Below the pieces are notes generated by a model. It had not been told where the DNA came from, searched no databases, and saw only the letters and a program-made list of their open reading frames with translations. This document shows, in pieces, positions 1 to 4,848 of a stretch of DNA of 6,441 nt. Numbering within the stretch: the stretch's first letter is position 1; every line of letters begins with the position of its first letter. The position numbers and the translations under genes were made by a program. The DNA is from an uncultured Oribacterium sp. (GTDB taxonomy: Bacteria > Bacillota > Clostridia > Lachnospirales > Lachnospiraceae): contig CABTMH010000165.1 in the NCBI GenBank assembly GCA_902485915.1, forward strand, positions 1 to 6,441, given 5' to 3'.

Positions 1-282
1 ATCGGCTGCATCTTCACCGGTGAGAAGGATGGTCAGGAGAAGCACTACTATATCTATAACGTCTGCGATCACCAGGAGTGCTATCGCGAGGTCGGCAGCC
101 AGGCCATCAGCTACACCACCGGCGTACCGGCGATGTGCGGCGCGCTCATGATGCTGACCGGCGAGTGGATCAAGCCGGGCGTATACACCGTCGAGGAGTT
201 CAACCCGGATCCTTTCCTCGACGCCCTCGACAAGTATGGACTTCCGCGCCGCGAGAATCATAACCCGGCGCTCGTAGACTGA
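1..282 (+). CDS. Carboxy(nor)spermidine dehydrogenase, C-terminal part (saccharopine dehydrogenase family)
   Basis: This frame is open from the first base and stops with TGA at 280-282, giving the last 93 residues of a protein whose start lies outside the window. The segment SYTTGVPAMCGALMMLTGEW, followed by KPGVYTVEEFNPDPFLDAL and a GLP near the end, matches the C-terminus of Lys1-like carboxynorspermidine/carboxyspermidine dehydrogenases (synthases). From family knowledge, these cytosolic enzymes use NADPH to condense aspartate semialdehyde with putrescine or diaminopropane. The product is carboxyspermidine or carboxynorspermidine. The NADPH-binding N-terminal domain is not in view, so the assignment rests on the C-terminal motif plus the adjacent decarboxylase. 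The stop codon overlaps the next start by one base, which indicates one operon with translational coupling. True saccharopine dehydrogenase is the main alternative and is less likely given the neighbour. Confidence 0.85.
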   Translation: MGCIFTGEKDGQEKHYYIYNVCDHQECYREVGSQAISYTTGVPAMCGALMMLTGEWIKPGVYTVEEFNPDPFLDALDKYGLPRRENHNPALVD

Positions 283-1616
283 TGGAGCCGCGGGACCTCG
301 CGCAGGCGGGTGCAGAAGTGTCGACAGATCGTCTGTCCGTACAGACGGGCGATGGGATGCCGGTGGGACAGCTTTCCGGGCAGTCAGCAGCAGATTCGGC
401 ATCCGCGACGGCAGCAGACACCCGTGCGCCGTTTGCGTCGATCGGCGGCGTGACCCCGGCGGCCTTTCATGCGCTGCCGACCCCATGCTACCTGCTCGAC
501 GAAGCACAGCTTCAGGCCAATGCTGAGATTCTGGGTGCCCTCGCGAAGCGGACCGGCTGCCGGATCCTCCTCGCGCAGAAGGCCTTCAGTAACTATGACC
601 TCTATCCGATTCTCGCCCCGTATCTCGCGGGGACCGAGGCGAGCGGCCTCTACGAGGCGCGGCTCGGTGCAGAGGAGATGCCGGGAAAAGAGGTGCATGT
701 ATTCTGTGCTGCATACCGGGAAGAGGAGATGGCGGAGCTTAGCTGCTATGCGGATCACATCGTCTTTAACTCACCGGCGCAGCTTCTCAAGTTCGGACCA
801 CAGGCGAAGGCCGCCGGCCGGAGCCTCGGCCTCCGCATCAACCCGGAGCACTCGACCCAGGACGGCCATGCCATCTATGATCCATGTGCCCCAGGCAGCC
901 GCCTCGGGACGACACAGGCACAGTGGGAGGCCGCCGTGGCAGCGCATCCGGAGCTGGCACAGCTTCTCGACGGCCTGCATTTCCATACGCTCTGTGAGCA
1001 GGATGCCGATGCACTGGCGGAGACGCTGGATGCGGTAGAAGAGAAGTTCGGCGACCTCCTGCCGAAGCTGAAGTGGCTTAATTTCGGTGGTGGCCATCAT
1101 ATCACGCGGCCGGGCTATGATATCGCACTGCTCGAGCAGTGTATCCGTCGTGCGCAGGACGCGTGGGATGTGACGGTCTATCTCGAGCCGGGCGAGGCCT
1201 GCGCGCTGAATGCCGGCTACCTGCTGACCCATGTGCTGGACGTCGTGAAAAACGGTGATACGACCATCGCGATCCTCGATGCCAGTGCGGCCTGTCACAT
1301 GCCGGACGTCATCGAGATGCCGTACCGCCCGCCACTGCTTCAGGCCGGTGACGTGGGCGAAAAGGCCTGCACGGTCCGCCTCGCCGGACCGACCTGCCTC
1401 GCCGGCGATGTGATCGGTGACTACAGCTTCGACACGGAGCCGAAGATCGGGGATCTCCTCACCTTCGGTGACATGGCGATCTACACGACCTGCAAGAACA
1501 ACACCTTCAACGGCATGCCGCTTCCAGGGATCTATACCCGGAAACCGGATGGCAGCACCGAGGAAATCGTCCACTTCGGCTACCGGGACTTCAAGTACAG
1601 GCTGGGACGGATGTGA
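282..1616 (+). CDS. nspC: Carboxynorspermidine/carboxyspermidine decarboxylase
   Basis: This 444-residue protein is a PLP-dependent fold-III (alanine-racemase-like) decarboxylase that removes the carboxyl group from carboxy(nor)spermidine to give (nor)spermidine in the cytosol. Visible family marks are LPTPCYLLDE at 65-74 (normal N-terminus of the family), the likely PLP lysine K100 in LLAQKAF, HFH at 233-235, the phosphate-binding loop LNFGGGHH at 266-273, EPGE at 302-305, GPTCLAGD with the likely catalytic Cys372, and FGDMAIYTT at 395-403. Lys, Gly loop and Cys are all present, so it should be active. It is about 60 residues longer than usual because of an Ala/Ser/Thr/Gly-rich N-terminal extension (residues 1-64). 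The start at 282 is chosen because it overlaps the upstream TGA. No good Shine-Dalgarno sequence is visible before it or before internal ATG 357 or GTG 450, so the start is less certain than the function. Whether the substrate is the spermidine or the norspermidine precursor cannot be told from sequence alone. Confidence 0.93.
   Translation: MEPRDLAQAGAEVSTDRLSVQTGDGMPVGQLSGQSAADSASATAADTRAPFASIGGVTPAAFHALPTPCYLLDEAQLQANAEILGALAKRTGCRILLAQKAFSNYDLYPILAPYLAGTEASGLYEARLGAEEMPGKEVHVFCAAYREEEMAELSCYADHIVFNSPAQLLKFGPQAKAAGRSLGLRINPEHSTQDGHAIYDPCAPGSRLGTTQAQWEAAVAAHPELAQLLDGLHFHTLCEQDADALAETLDAVEEKFGDLLPKLKWLNFGGGHHITRPGYDIALLEQCIRRAQDAWDVTVYLEPGEACALNAGYLLTHVLDVVKNGDTTIAILDASAACHMPDVIEMPYRPPLLQAGDVGEKACTVRLAGPTCLAGDVIGDYSFDTEPKIGDLLTFGDMAIYTTCKNNTFNGMPLPGIYTRKPDGSTEEIVHFGYRDFKYRLGRM
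323..347 (+). other. Overlapping alternative stem-loops near the nspC start
   Basis: Three related blocks lie in a row. GACAGA (323-328) can pair with TCTGTC (332-337), or CGTCTGT (330-336) can pair with ACAGACG (341-347). The two helices share bases and exclude each other. They lie inside the unusual N-terminal extension of nspC, 41-65 bases after its start codon. The pairing is seen directly; any regulatory role is inference. Confidence 0.35.
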
Positions 1617-1645
1617 CGCATAATTACTGTTCACACGTGTACTGA

Positions 1646-1677
1646 TCAGGCAGGGGGCCCTTCGGCTCCCTGCCTGA
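1646..1677 (+). terminator. Probable intrinsic terminator of the polyamine operon
   Basis: Thirty bases after the nspC stop there is an inverted repeat of about 12 bp: TCAGGCAGGGGG pairs with CTCCCTGCCTGA across an 8-base loop, with one G-T wobble. It is followed by AATTTAG, a short and imperfect T tract. The stem is strong and well placed at the end of the operon, but the weak T tract makes termination efficiency uncertain. Confidence 0.7.
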
Positions 1678-1763
1678 ATTTAGTTGAGAGTGAATCGTAA
1701 CACCAGCAGGCCCTCGGCTTATGTGCCATGATGATTTCTGTATATCTTACAGTGTTTTCTCGA

Positions 1764-1769
1764 TATAAT
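1764..1769 (+). promoter_or_regulatory. -10 box of a probable promoter for the GNAT gene
   Basis: A perfect TATAAT lies 30 bases before the GNAT start, in a 183-base intergenic stretch that is more AT-rich than its surroundings. No good -35 hexamer is found at 16-18 bases upstream (the region reads TATATC or ATATCT), and there is no TGN extension. The 8-mer GATATAAT recurs in the promoter at 2354-2361. The rest of the gap from 1678 to 1763 shows no gene or structure that I can support. Confidence 0.55.
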
Positions 1770-1799
1770 GTAGAAAAACGTAATGGGAGTGTGAAGAAA

Positions 1800-2309
1800 A
1801 TGAGTGAAGAATTCAACATCCGGCATGCACGTATGGTGGATATCGATGCGATCACCGCGGTGGAGGCAGAGTGCTTCCCGATCGCCGAAGCTGCGACACG
1901 CGAAGAGTTTGCTGAGCGCATCCGCTGCTATGGCGATCATTTCTGGCTTCTGTACGAGGGGGATCAACTGATCTCTTTTGTGGATGGATTCGTGACGGAT
2001 GAAGCAGACCTCTCAGATGAGATGTATGAACGCGCGGAAATGCATGACGAACATGGTGCATGGCAGATGATCTTCGGCGTAAATACTTTGCCGGAGTACC
2101 GGAAGCGTGGATGCGCCGGACAGCTGCTCCGACGTGCCATCGAGGATGCCCGGCAGCAGGGACGACAGGGACTCGTCCTGACCTGTAAGGATCGTCTGGT
2201 ACACTACTACGCGAGCTTCGGCTTCGTGGATGAAGGCATCAGTGCATCCACGCACGGAAATGTCGAGTGGCATCAGATGCGACTGACATTCCCCGCAGCT
2301 CAGGCATAG
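1800..2309 (+). CDS. GNAT-family N-acetyltransferase, arylalkylamine-acetyltransferase-like
   Basis: This 169-residue protein starts MSEEFNIRHARMVDIDAIT and has GNAT features throughout. It opens with a beta-strand plus the R-x-x-D pattern (residues 7-16), then VEAECFP (21-27), as in bacterial AANAT-like proteins. The acetyl-CoA pyrophosphate loop is in LPEYRKRGCAGQLL (97-110), a Q/RxxGxG/A-type signature. It ends with LVLTCKDRLVHYYASFGF (125-142), the typical strand and helix holding the C-terminal tyrosine(s). The family transfers acetyl from acetyl-CoA to amines. The His pair known from animal AANAT is not obvious here, so the substrate is open. ATG 1800 is preferred over the in-frame ATG 1728 because GGGAG at 1785-1789 lies 10 bases upstream and the TATAAT at 1764-1769 would lie inside the longer version. 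No terminator follows the stop. The gene lies near polyamine genes, but a terminator and its own promoter separate it from them. Confidence 0.87.
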   Translation: MSEEFNIRHARMVDIDAITAVEAECFPIAEAATREEFAERIRCYGDHFWLLYEGDQLISFVDGFVTDEADLSDEMYERAEMHDEHGAWQMIFGVNTLPEYRKRGCAGQLLRRAIEDARQQGRQGLVLTCKDRLVHYYASFGFVDEGISASTHGNVEWHQMRLTFPAAQA

Positions 2310-2333
2310 CTTATATTTTCGTAGAATGGCCGA

Positions 2334-2361
2334 TGGTACATACGGATCACTGTGATATAAT
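2334..2361 (+). promoter_or_regulatory. Extended -10 promoter for the membrane-protein gene
   Basis: TATAAT at 2356-2361 is preceded by TGA at 2353-2355, an extended -10 (TGN-TATAAT). A partial -35, TGGTAC at 2334-2339, lies 16 bases upstream. Transcription would start near 2368, giving a leader of roughly 80 bases before ATG 2447. The GNAT stop is at 2309, so the downstream gene can be expressed alone or by read-through. Confidence 0.68.
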
Positions 2362-2379
2362 CAAGATGTAAACTGGAGC

Positions 2380-2464
2380 GATGAGCAGATGCTTCTAAAA
2401 TATAAGCAGATGGCTACGTTTAGAATAAGAAGTGGAGGAAATGGCGATGGCAGATGAGCAGATG
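2380..2464 (+). repeat. 12-base direct repeat in leader and start region
   Basis: GATGAGCAGATG occurs at 2380-2391 in the untranslated leader and again at 2453-2464, just after the start codon of the membrane-protein gene. A partial copy, AAGCAGATGG, lies near 2404. Both full copies are exact. The repeat is simple in composition and may be chance. Confidence 0.4.
2434..2438 (+). promoter_or_regulatory. Ribosome binding site that sets the start at 2447
   Basis: GGAGG ends 8 bases before ATG 2447. It is only 2 bases before ATG 2441 and overlaps the possible GTG start at 2432, so 2447 is the only candidate with correct spacing. Confidence 0.75.
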
Positions 2465-3124
2465 AGAGATACCACAAGTACAGGCAGTGCTTCTTCGGCC
2501 TCCGCAGGTAGTCCGGTGAAGCGGGCACCACGGAATGAGGTAAATGCTGTACCGAGAACCGAACGCTTGCGTCGCCCGGCGGATCCAAACGAACTGCTGA
2601 CGCATAATCAGCCACCTCGTCGTGTGCCCCAGAATCGCCCGGCCGATCCGGAACGTATGGGGGTGCCACTGCAGGCGGTAAAAAAGGAGGATGCATCGAG
2701 CTACACCGGTGGCCTCGCAGCAGAGGAAGCCGCTGCGAAGCAGGCGAAGTCCCGTCGCAACAGCGACAGCTTCATGCCGGGGGCAGGTTATGAGGGACCG
2801 ACCAATGCAGAGCTGATGATCGAAATCCGGCGGAACCGCTACATCATGATCACGGTGCTCGTACTGGTGCTCATCATGCTGATCACCTGCTTCGGCTTCG
2901 GCATCTACATCTATCGTACCTTCCAGACCTATGAAACGCAGCTGCAGGACGCGTTCGAAACCATGGAGAAGATCGACGATATGGTCGGCAAACTTCAGCG
3001 GACCTATACGACCTACAGCGGTCAGATCGATGACTTCTTCGATGTCGTCAGTGAACTGAAGGGCTATGTCGAGACCTTTAAGAGCCTCCTCGGCTCACTC
3101 CCGAAGATCCAGCTTCCGTTCTAA
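2447..3124 (+). CDS. Single-pass membrane protein of unknown function, disordered N-terminus and helical C-terminus
   Basis: I do not recognise this 225-residue protein as a named family. Residues 1-125 are hydrophilic and rich in Ser, Ala, Pro and Arg, and look disordered. They contain two copies of RPADP (43-47 and 65-68 with its Arg at 64), suggesting a small internal duplication. A single strong membrane helix spans about 132-156 (YIMITVLVLVLIMLITCF onward), preceded by RRNR. By the positive-inside rule, the N-terminal tail should be cytosolic and the C-terminus outside. Residues 157-215 read as continuous amphipathic helix, coiled-coil-like, with no enzyme motif. The protein ends in LPKIQLPF. 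There is no signal peptide cleavage site. It has its own promoter upstream and a strong terminator downstream. The architecture would suit a cell-envelope scaffold or division/secretion accessory, but that is only a guess from shape. The reading frame itself is well supported by its ribosome site and codon use. Confidence 0.85.
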   Translation: MADEQMRDTTSTGSASSASAGSPVKRAPRNEVNAVPRTERLRRPADPNELLTHNQPPRRVPQNRPADPERMGVPLQAVKKEDASSYTGGLAAEEAAAKQAKSRRNSDSFMPGAGYEGPTNAELMIEIRRNRYIMITVLVLVLIMLITCFGFGIYIYRTFQTYETQLQDAFETMEKIDDMVGKLQRTYTTYSGQIDDFFDVVSELKGYVETFKSLLGSLPKIQLPF

Positions 3125-3212
3125 ATGACAGACGCATCATACGTGCGGAAACATACGAGACGAAGATAATAACAGGACAGATTTATAAAGAACATTTCGC
3201 TTATGATAGCTT

Positions 3213-3265
3213 GAGGGCGTCGCACATCCTGAATGTAATTCAGGATGTGCGACACCCTCGTTTTT
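3213..3265 (+). terminator. Very long intrinsic terminator hairpin between convergent genes
   Basis: Arms 3213-3234 and 3238-3259 are 22 bases each, with one C-A mismatch and a 3-base loop (GTA). They are followed by G and TTTTT at 3261-3265. This is a strong + strand terminator for the membrane-protein unit. On the - strand the hairpin is followed by AAGCTATC, without a T run, so it is not a classic bidirectional terminator, although - strand transcripts of the hydrolase would still pass through it. The rest of the 3125-3289 gap shows no gene. Confidence 0.9.
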
Positions 3266-3289
3266 ATCACAGGTTCGGTTTTCTGTGCA

Positions 3290-4246
3290 TCATGCTTCGC
3301 TGTAGAGCAGCCAGTCGATGGCGCGTTCGAACCAGTCGGCGATGTGGAGATCGACCTCGCGTTTCTTCGCCGGCTCGGCGACCTCCTCGGTCGAGAGGCT
3401 GAGGCCATGCACGCCCTTCGGATAGAGATGATACTCCACCGGGATGCTGTGCTCGATGAGCGCGTTCACGAGAAGGAGCGAGTTCTGTACCGGCACCGAA
3501 TCGTCCTCGACGGTCTGCCATACGAAGGTCCTCGGTGTCGATGCGTGCACCTGAGTCTCGAGGGAGAACCAGCGGCGTGCGCGCTCGTAATCCGTATCCT
3601 CACCATACTTCGCGATGAAGTCCTCACGTTTTCCGAGCAGACGCTCGAAGCTTCTCGGATGACAGTACGCTCCAGAACTGATGACCGGGTAGCTGAGTAT
3701 CAGACCATCCGGGCGGAAAAGCTGTGCAGGATCGGCCGAGCGCTGATGCAGCGCCTCCAGGACCTCGGTGAAGATCGGATCGCCGTTCCAGTCCGTATCA
3801 TCGAAGTGGATGCCGATGGAGGCGGCGACATGTGCGCCGGCACTGAAGCCGCAGAGATAGACCGGCTCCTCCGGGAAGAGTTCCCGCGTCTTTCCGATGG
3901 CCCAGGCGACCTGCTTCAGCGGGTGCAGGCCGAGAACTTCGCTTTCGCAGTCATAGTTGAAGACGAGTGCACGGAATCCGTAGGTGTTAAAGGCATGCGT
4001 GATCGGTTCCCACTCCCGGTGGCTGAGCCAGCTGTAGCCACCACCCGGAATCACGATCACCGTGCCCCTCTGCTTTCCGGCATGTACAGGATGCGGATAG
4101 CCCGGAATCGATACGGCTGCGTTCGCACCACTCTGGATGGCCTTAGCCTGTGCGGCGACGTTCAGTGGGAGCCGACCGGCAGAAAGCGTAGCCTCCTGGG
4201 CTTCCTCATAGATCAGTTTTGCATCATATATACCTGTGTAAATCAT
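3290..4246 (-). CDS. Alpha/beta hydrolase, acetyl-esterase (xylan-esterase-like) type
   Basis: This 318-residue cytosolic serine hydrolase has the full set of fold marks. The oxyanion-hole stretch VIVIPGGGYSWLS has its GGG at 68-70. The nucleophile elbow GFSAG has Ser135. An acid in TVEDDSVP is likely Asp248, and HGL supplies His280. This arrangement is typical of the BD-FAE/acetyl-xylan-esterase-like group, which removes acetyl or similar small acyl groups from sugars; the exact substrate is not readable. There is no signal peptide, so it would act on imported or internal compounds. The start is ATG 4246, because GGAGG (4252-4256 on the + strand numbering) lies 5 bases before it and overlaps the other in-frame ATG at 4258. 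A terminator hairpin lies just upstream, between it and the cupin gene, with no room for a promoter after it. The opposite strand is also open for more than 400 codons here (3245-4519), but that frame has no recognisable domain. Confidence 0.9.
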   Translation of the reverse strand: MIYTGIYDAKLIYEEAQEATLSAGRLPLNVAAQAKAIQSGANAAVSIPGYPHPVHAGKQRGTVIVIPGGGYSWLSHREWEPITHAFNTYGFRALVFNYDCESEVLGLHPLKQVAWAIGKTRELFPEEPVYLCGFSAGAHVAASIGIHFDDTDWNGDPIFTEVLEALHQRSADPAQLFRPDGLILSYPVISSGAYCHPRSFERLLGKREDFIAKYGEDTDYERARRWFSLETQVHASTPRTFVWQTVEDDSVPVQNSLLLVNALIEHSIPVEYHLYPKGVHGLSLSTEEVAEPAKKREVDLHIADWFERAIDWLLYSEA

Positions 4247-4251
4247 CGTTT

Positions 4252-4256
4252 CCTCC
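4252..4256 (-). promoter_or_regulatory. Ribosome binding site deciding the hydrolase start
   Basis: GGAGG on the - strand lies 5 bases before ATG 4246. It overlaps the alternative ATG at 4258, which has no ribosome site of its own. It lies only 8 bases beyond the T tract of the terminator hairpin at 4265-4304. Confidence 0.75.
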
Positions 4257-4264
4257 ATCCATCG

Positions 4265-4304
4265 AAAAAATCACGGGGCCTCGACGCGTCGAGCATCCCC
4301 GTGA
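4265..4304 (-). terminator. Intrinsic terminator after the cupin gene, possible attenuator for the hydrolase
   Basis: On the - strand an 8-bp stem (TCACGGGG with CCCCGTGA, 4271-4278 and 4297-4304) encloses a perfect 14-base palindrome CTCGACGCGTCGAG (4280-4293), followed directly by TTTTTT (4265-4270). This is a textbook Rho-independent terminator 43 bases after the cupin stop codon. Its T run ends 18 bases before the hydrolase start codon, so RNA polymerase must pass it to express the hydrolase. Confidence 0.9.
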
Positions 4305-4347
4305 TATACATCGGTTCAATGCAGTCGCCCGCTGGTGCGTGGCGTGC

Positions 4348-4701
4348 TCAGTCCTTCACGAAATCCTCACGGTATGGGGTGAAGATATCGATGAGCTGTC
4401 CGGCTTCGAGGCAGACACAGCCGTGCTCGACACCGTCGGTCTTCAGAAGGGTGTCACCCTCAGTGACGATGTGCTTCTCGCCATCGATCGTGAACTCGAA
4501 CTTACCAGACTTGATATAGGTGATCTGGGTGTGCGGGTGATGATGAAGCTTGCCGATGGCCCCCTCATCGAAGGTGTTTTCAACGACCATCACATCATCG
4601 GAGTACGCAAGGACACGCTTCGTGACGCCCTCTCCACCGGACTCTGTGACGATATCCTTATAAAATACCCAACGTTCATTCTTGTGCTCGTGATTTAACA
4701 T
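4348..4701 (-). CDS. KdgF-like single-domain cupin
   Basis: This 117-residue protein is one small cupin barrel. Motif 1 is seen as GKLHHHPHTQITYIKSG (50-66), which gives the HxH-x3-Q-x6-G pattern with metal ligands among His53, His55 and His57 plus Gln59. Motif 2 is GDTLLKTDGVEH (82-93), with the ligand His93; the usual Pro is replaced by Thr88. The spacing, FEFTIDGEKHIV and the end LIDIFTPYREDF closely resemble KdgF, which opens the ring of 4,5-unsaturated uronates in pectin and alginate breakdown. That similarity is from memory, and small cupins are easily over-assigned, so a general sugar-acid cupin remains possible. AGGGAG (4710-4715) lies 8 bases before the ATG. The gene has its own promoter at 4757-4785 and a terminator at 4265-4304. 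It follows the nucleotidase gene by 147 bases and may also receive read-through from it, since no clear terminator is visible in that gap. Confidence 0.85.
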   Translation of the reverse strand: MLNHEHKNERWVFYKDIVTESGGEGVTKRVLAYSDDVMVVENTFDEGAIGKLHHHPHTQITYIKSGKFEFTIDGEKHIVTEGDTLLKTDGVEHGCVCLEAGQLIDIFTPYREDFVKD

Positions 4702-4725
4702 CTGTGGTTCTCCCTTTTCTGTGTC

Positions 4726-4743
4726 GCGGTCGCAGACGACCGC
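4726..4743 (-). promoter_or_regulatory. Inverted repeat in the cupin leader, possible operator
   Basis: GCGGTCG and CGACCGC are perfect 7-base arms around a 4-base spacer. The repeat begins about 14 bases after the cupin -10 box and lies before the ribosome site, so it falls at the start of the predicted transcript. It could be a repressor operator or an mRNA stem-loop. The symmetry is seen directly; the role is inferred. Confidence 0.45.
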
Positions 4744-4756
4744 CTGTGATGCCTCT

Positions 4757-4785
4757 ATTTTAGCGCCAGGTGAACCGCTTTACAA
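4757..4785 (-). promoter_or_regulatory. Sigma-A-type promoter for the cupin gene
   Basis: On the - strand a -35 TTGTAA (4780-4785) and a -10 TAAAAT (4757-4762) are separated by exactly 17 bases. Matches to consensus are 4/6 and 5/6. A perfect TTGACA also occurs at 4806-4811, but the sequence at the right distance from it (ATCTTG) is a poor -10. Confidence 0.65.
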
Positions 4786-4848
4786 GATGGAACAGCCAGT
4801 GAGCTTGTCAACTGGATTCAGGCAGGAGGTCGTGTCGGGAAGCGAGCA

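Noticed and set aside
771..1634. 287-codon open frame on the - strand over nspC
   Set aside because: It is antisense to a decarboxylase with complete motifs and has no recognisable domain or ribosome site.
1728..1799. N-terminal extension of the GNAT protein from ATG 1728
   Set aside because: It would place the TATAAT box inside the gene and add 24 residues not expected for the family; ATG 1800 has the ribosome site.
3245..4519. 424-codon open frame on the + strand over the hydrolase and cupin genes
   Set aside because: It runs antisense to two genes with intact catalytic motifs, starts inside a terminator, crosses their intergenic terminator and shows no domain of its own. It is a by-product of GC-rich codon use.
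4701..4848. Terminator for the nucleotidase gene
   Set aside because: I searched the gap for a GC-rich stem plus T tract on the - strand and found only the cupin leader repeat, which has no T run after it.
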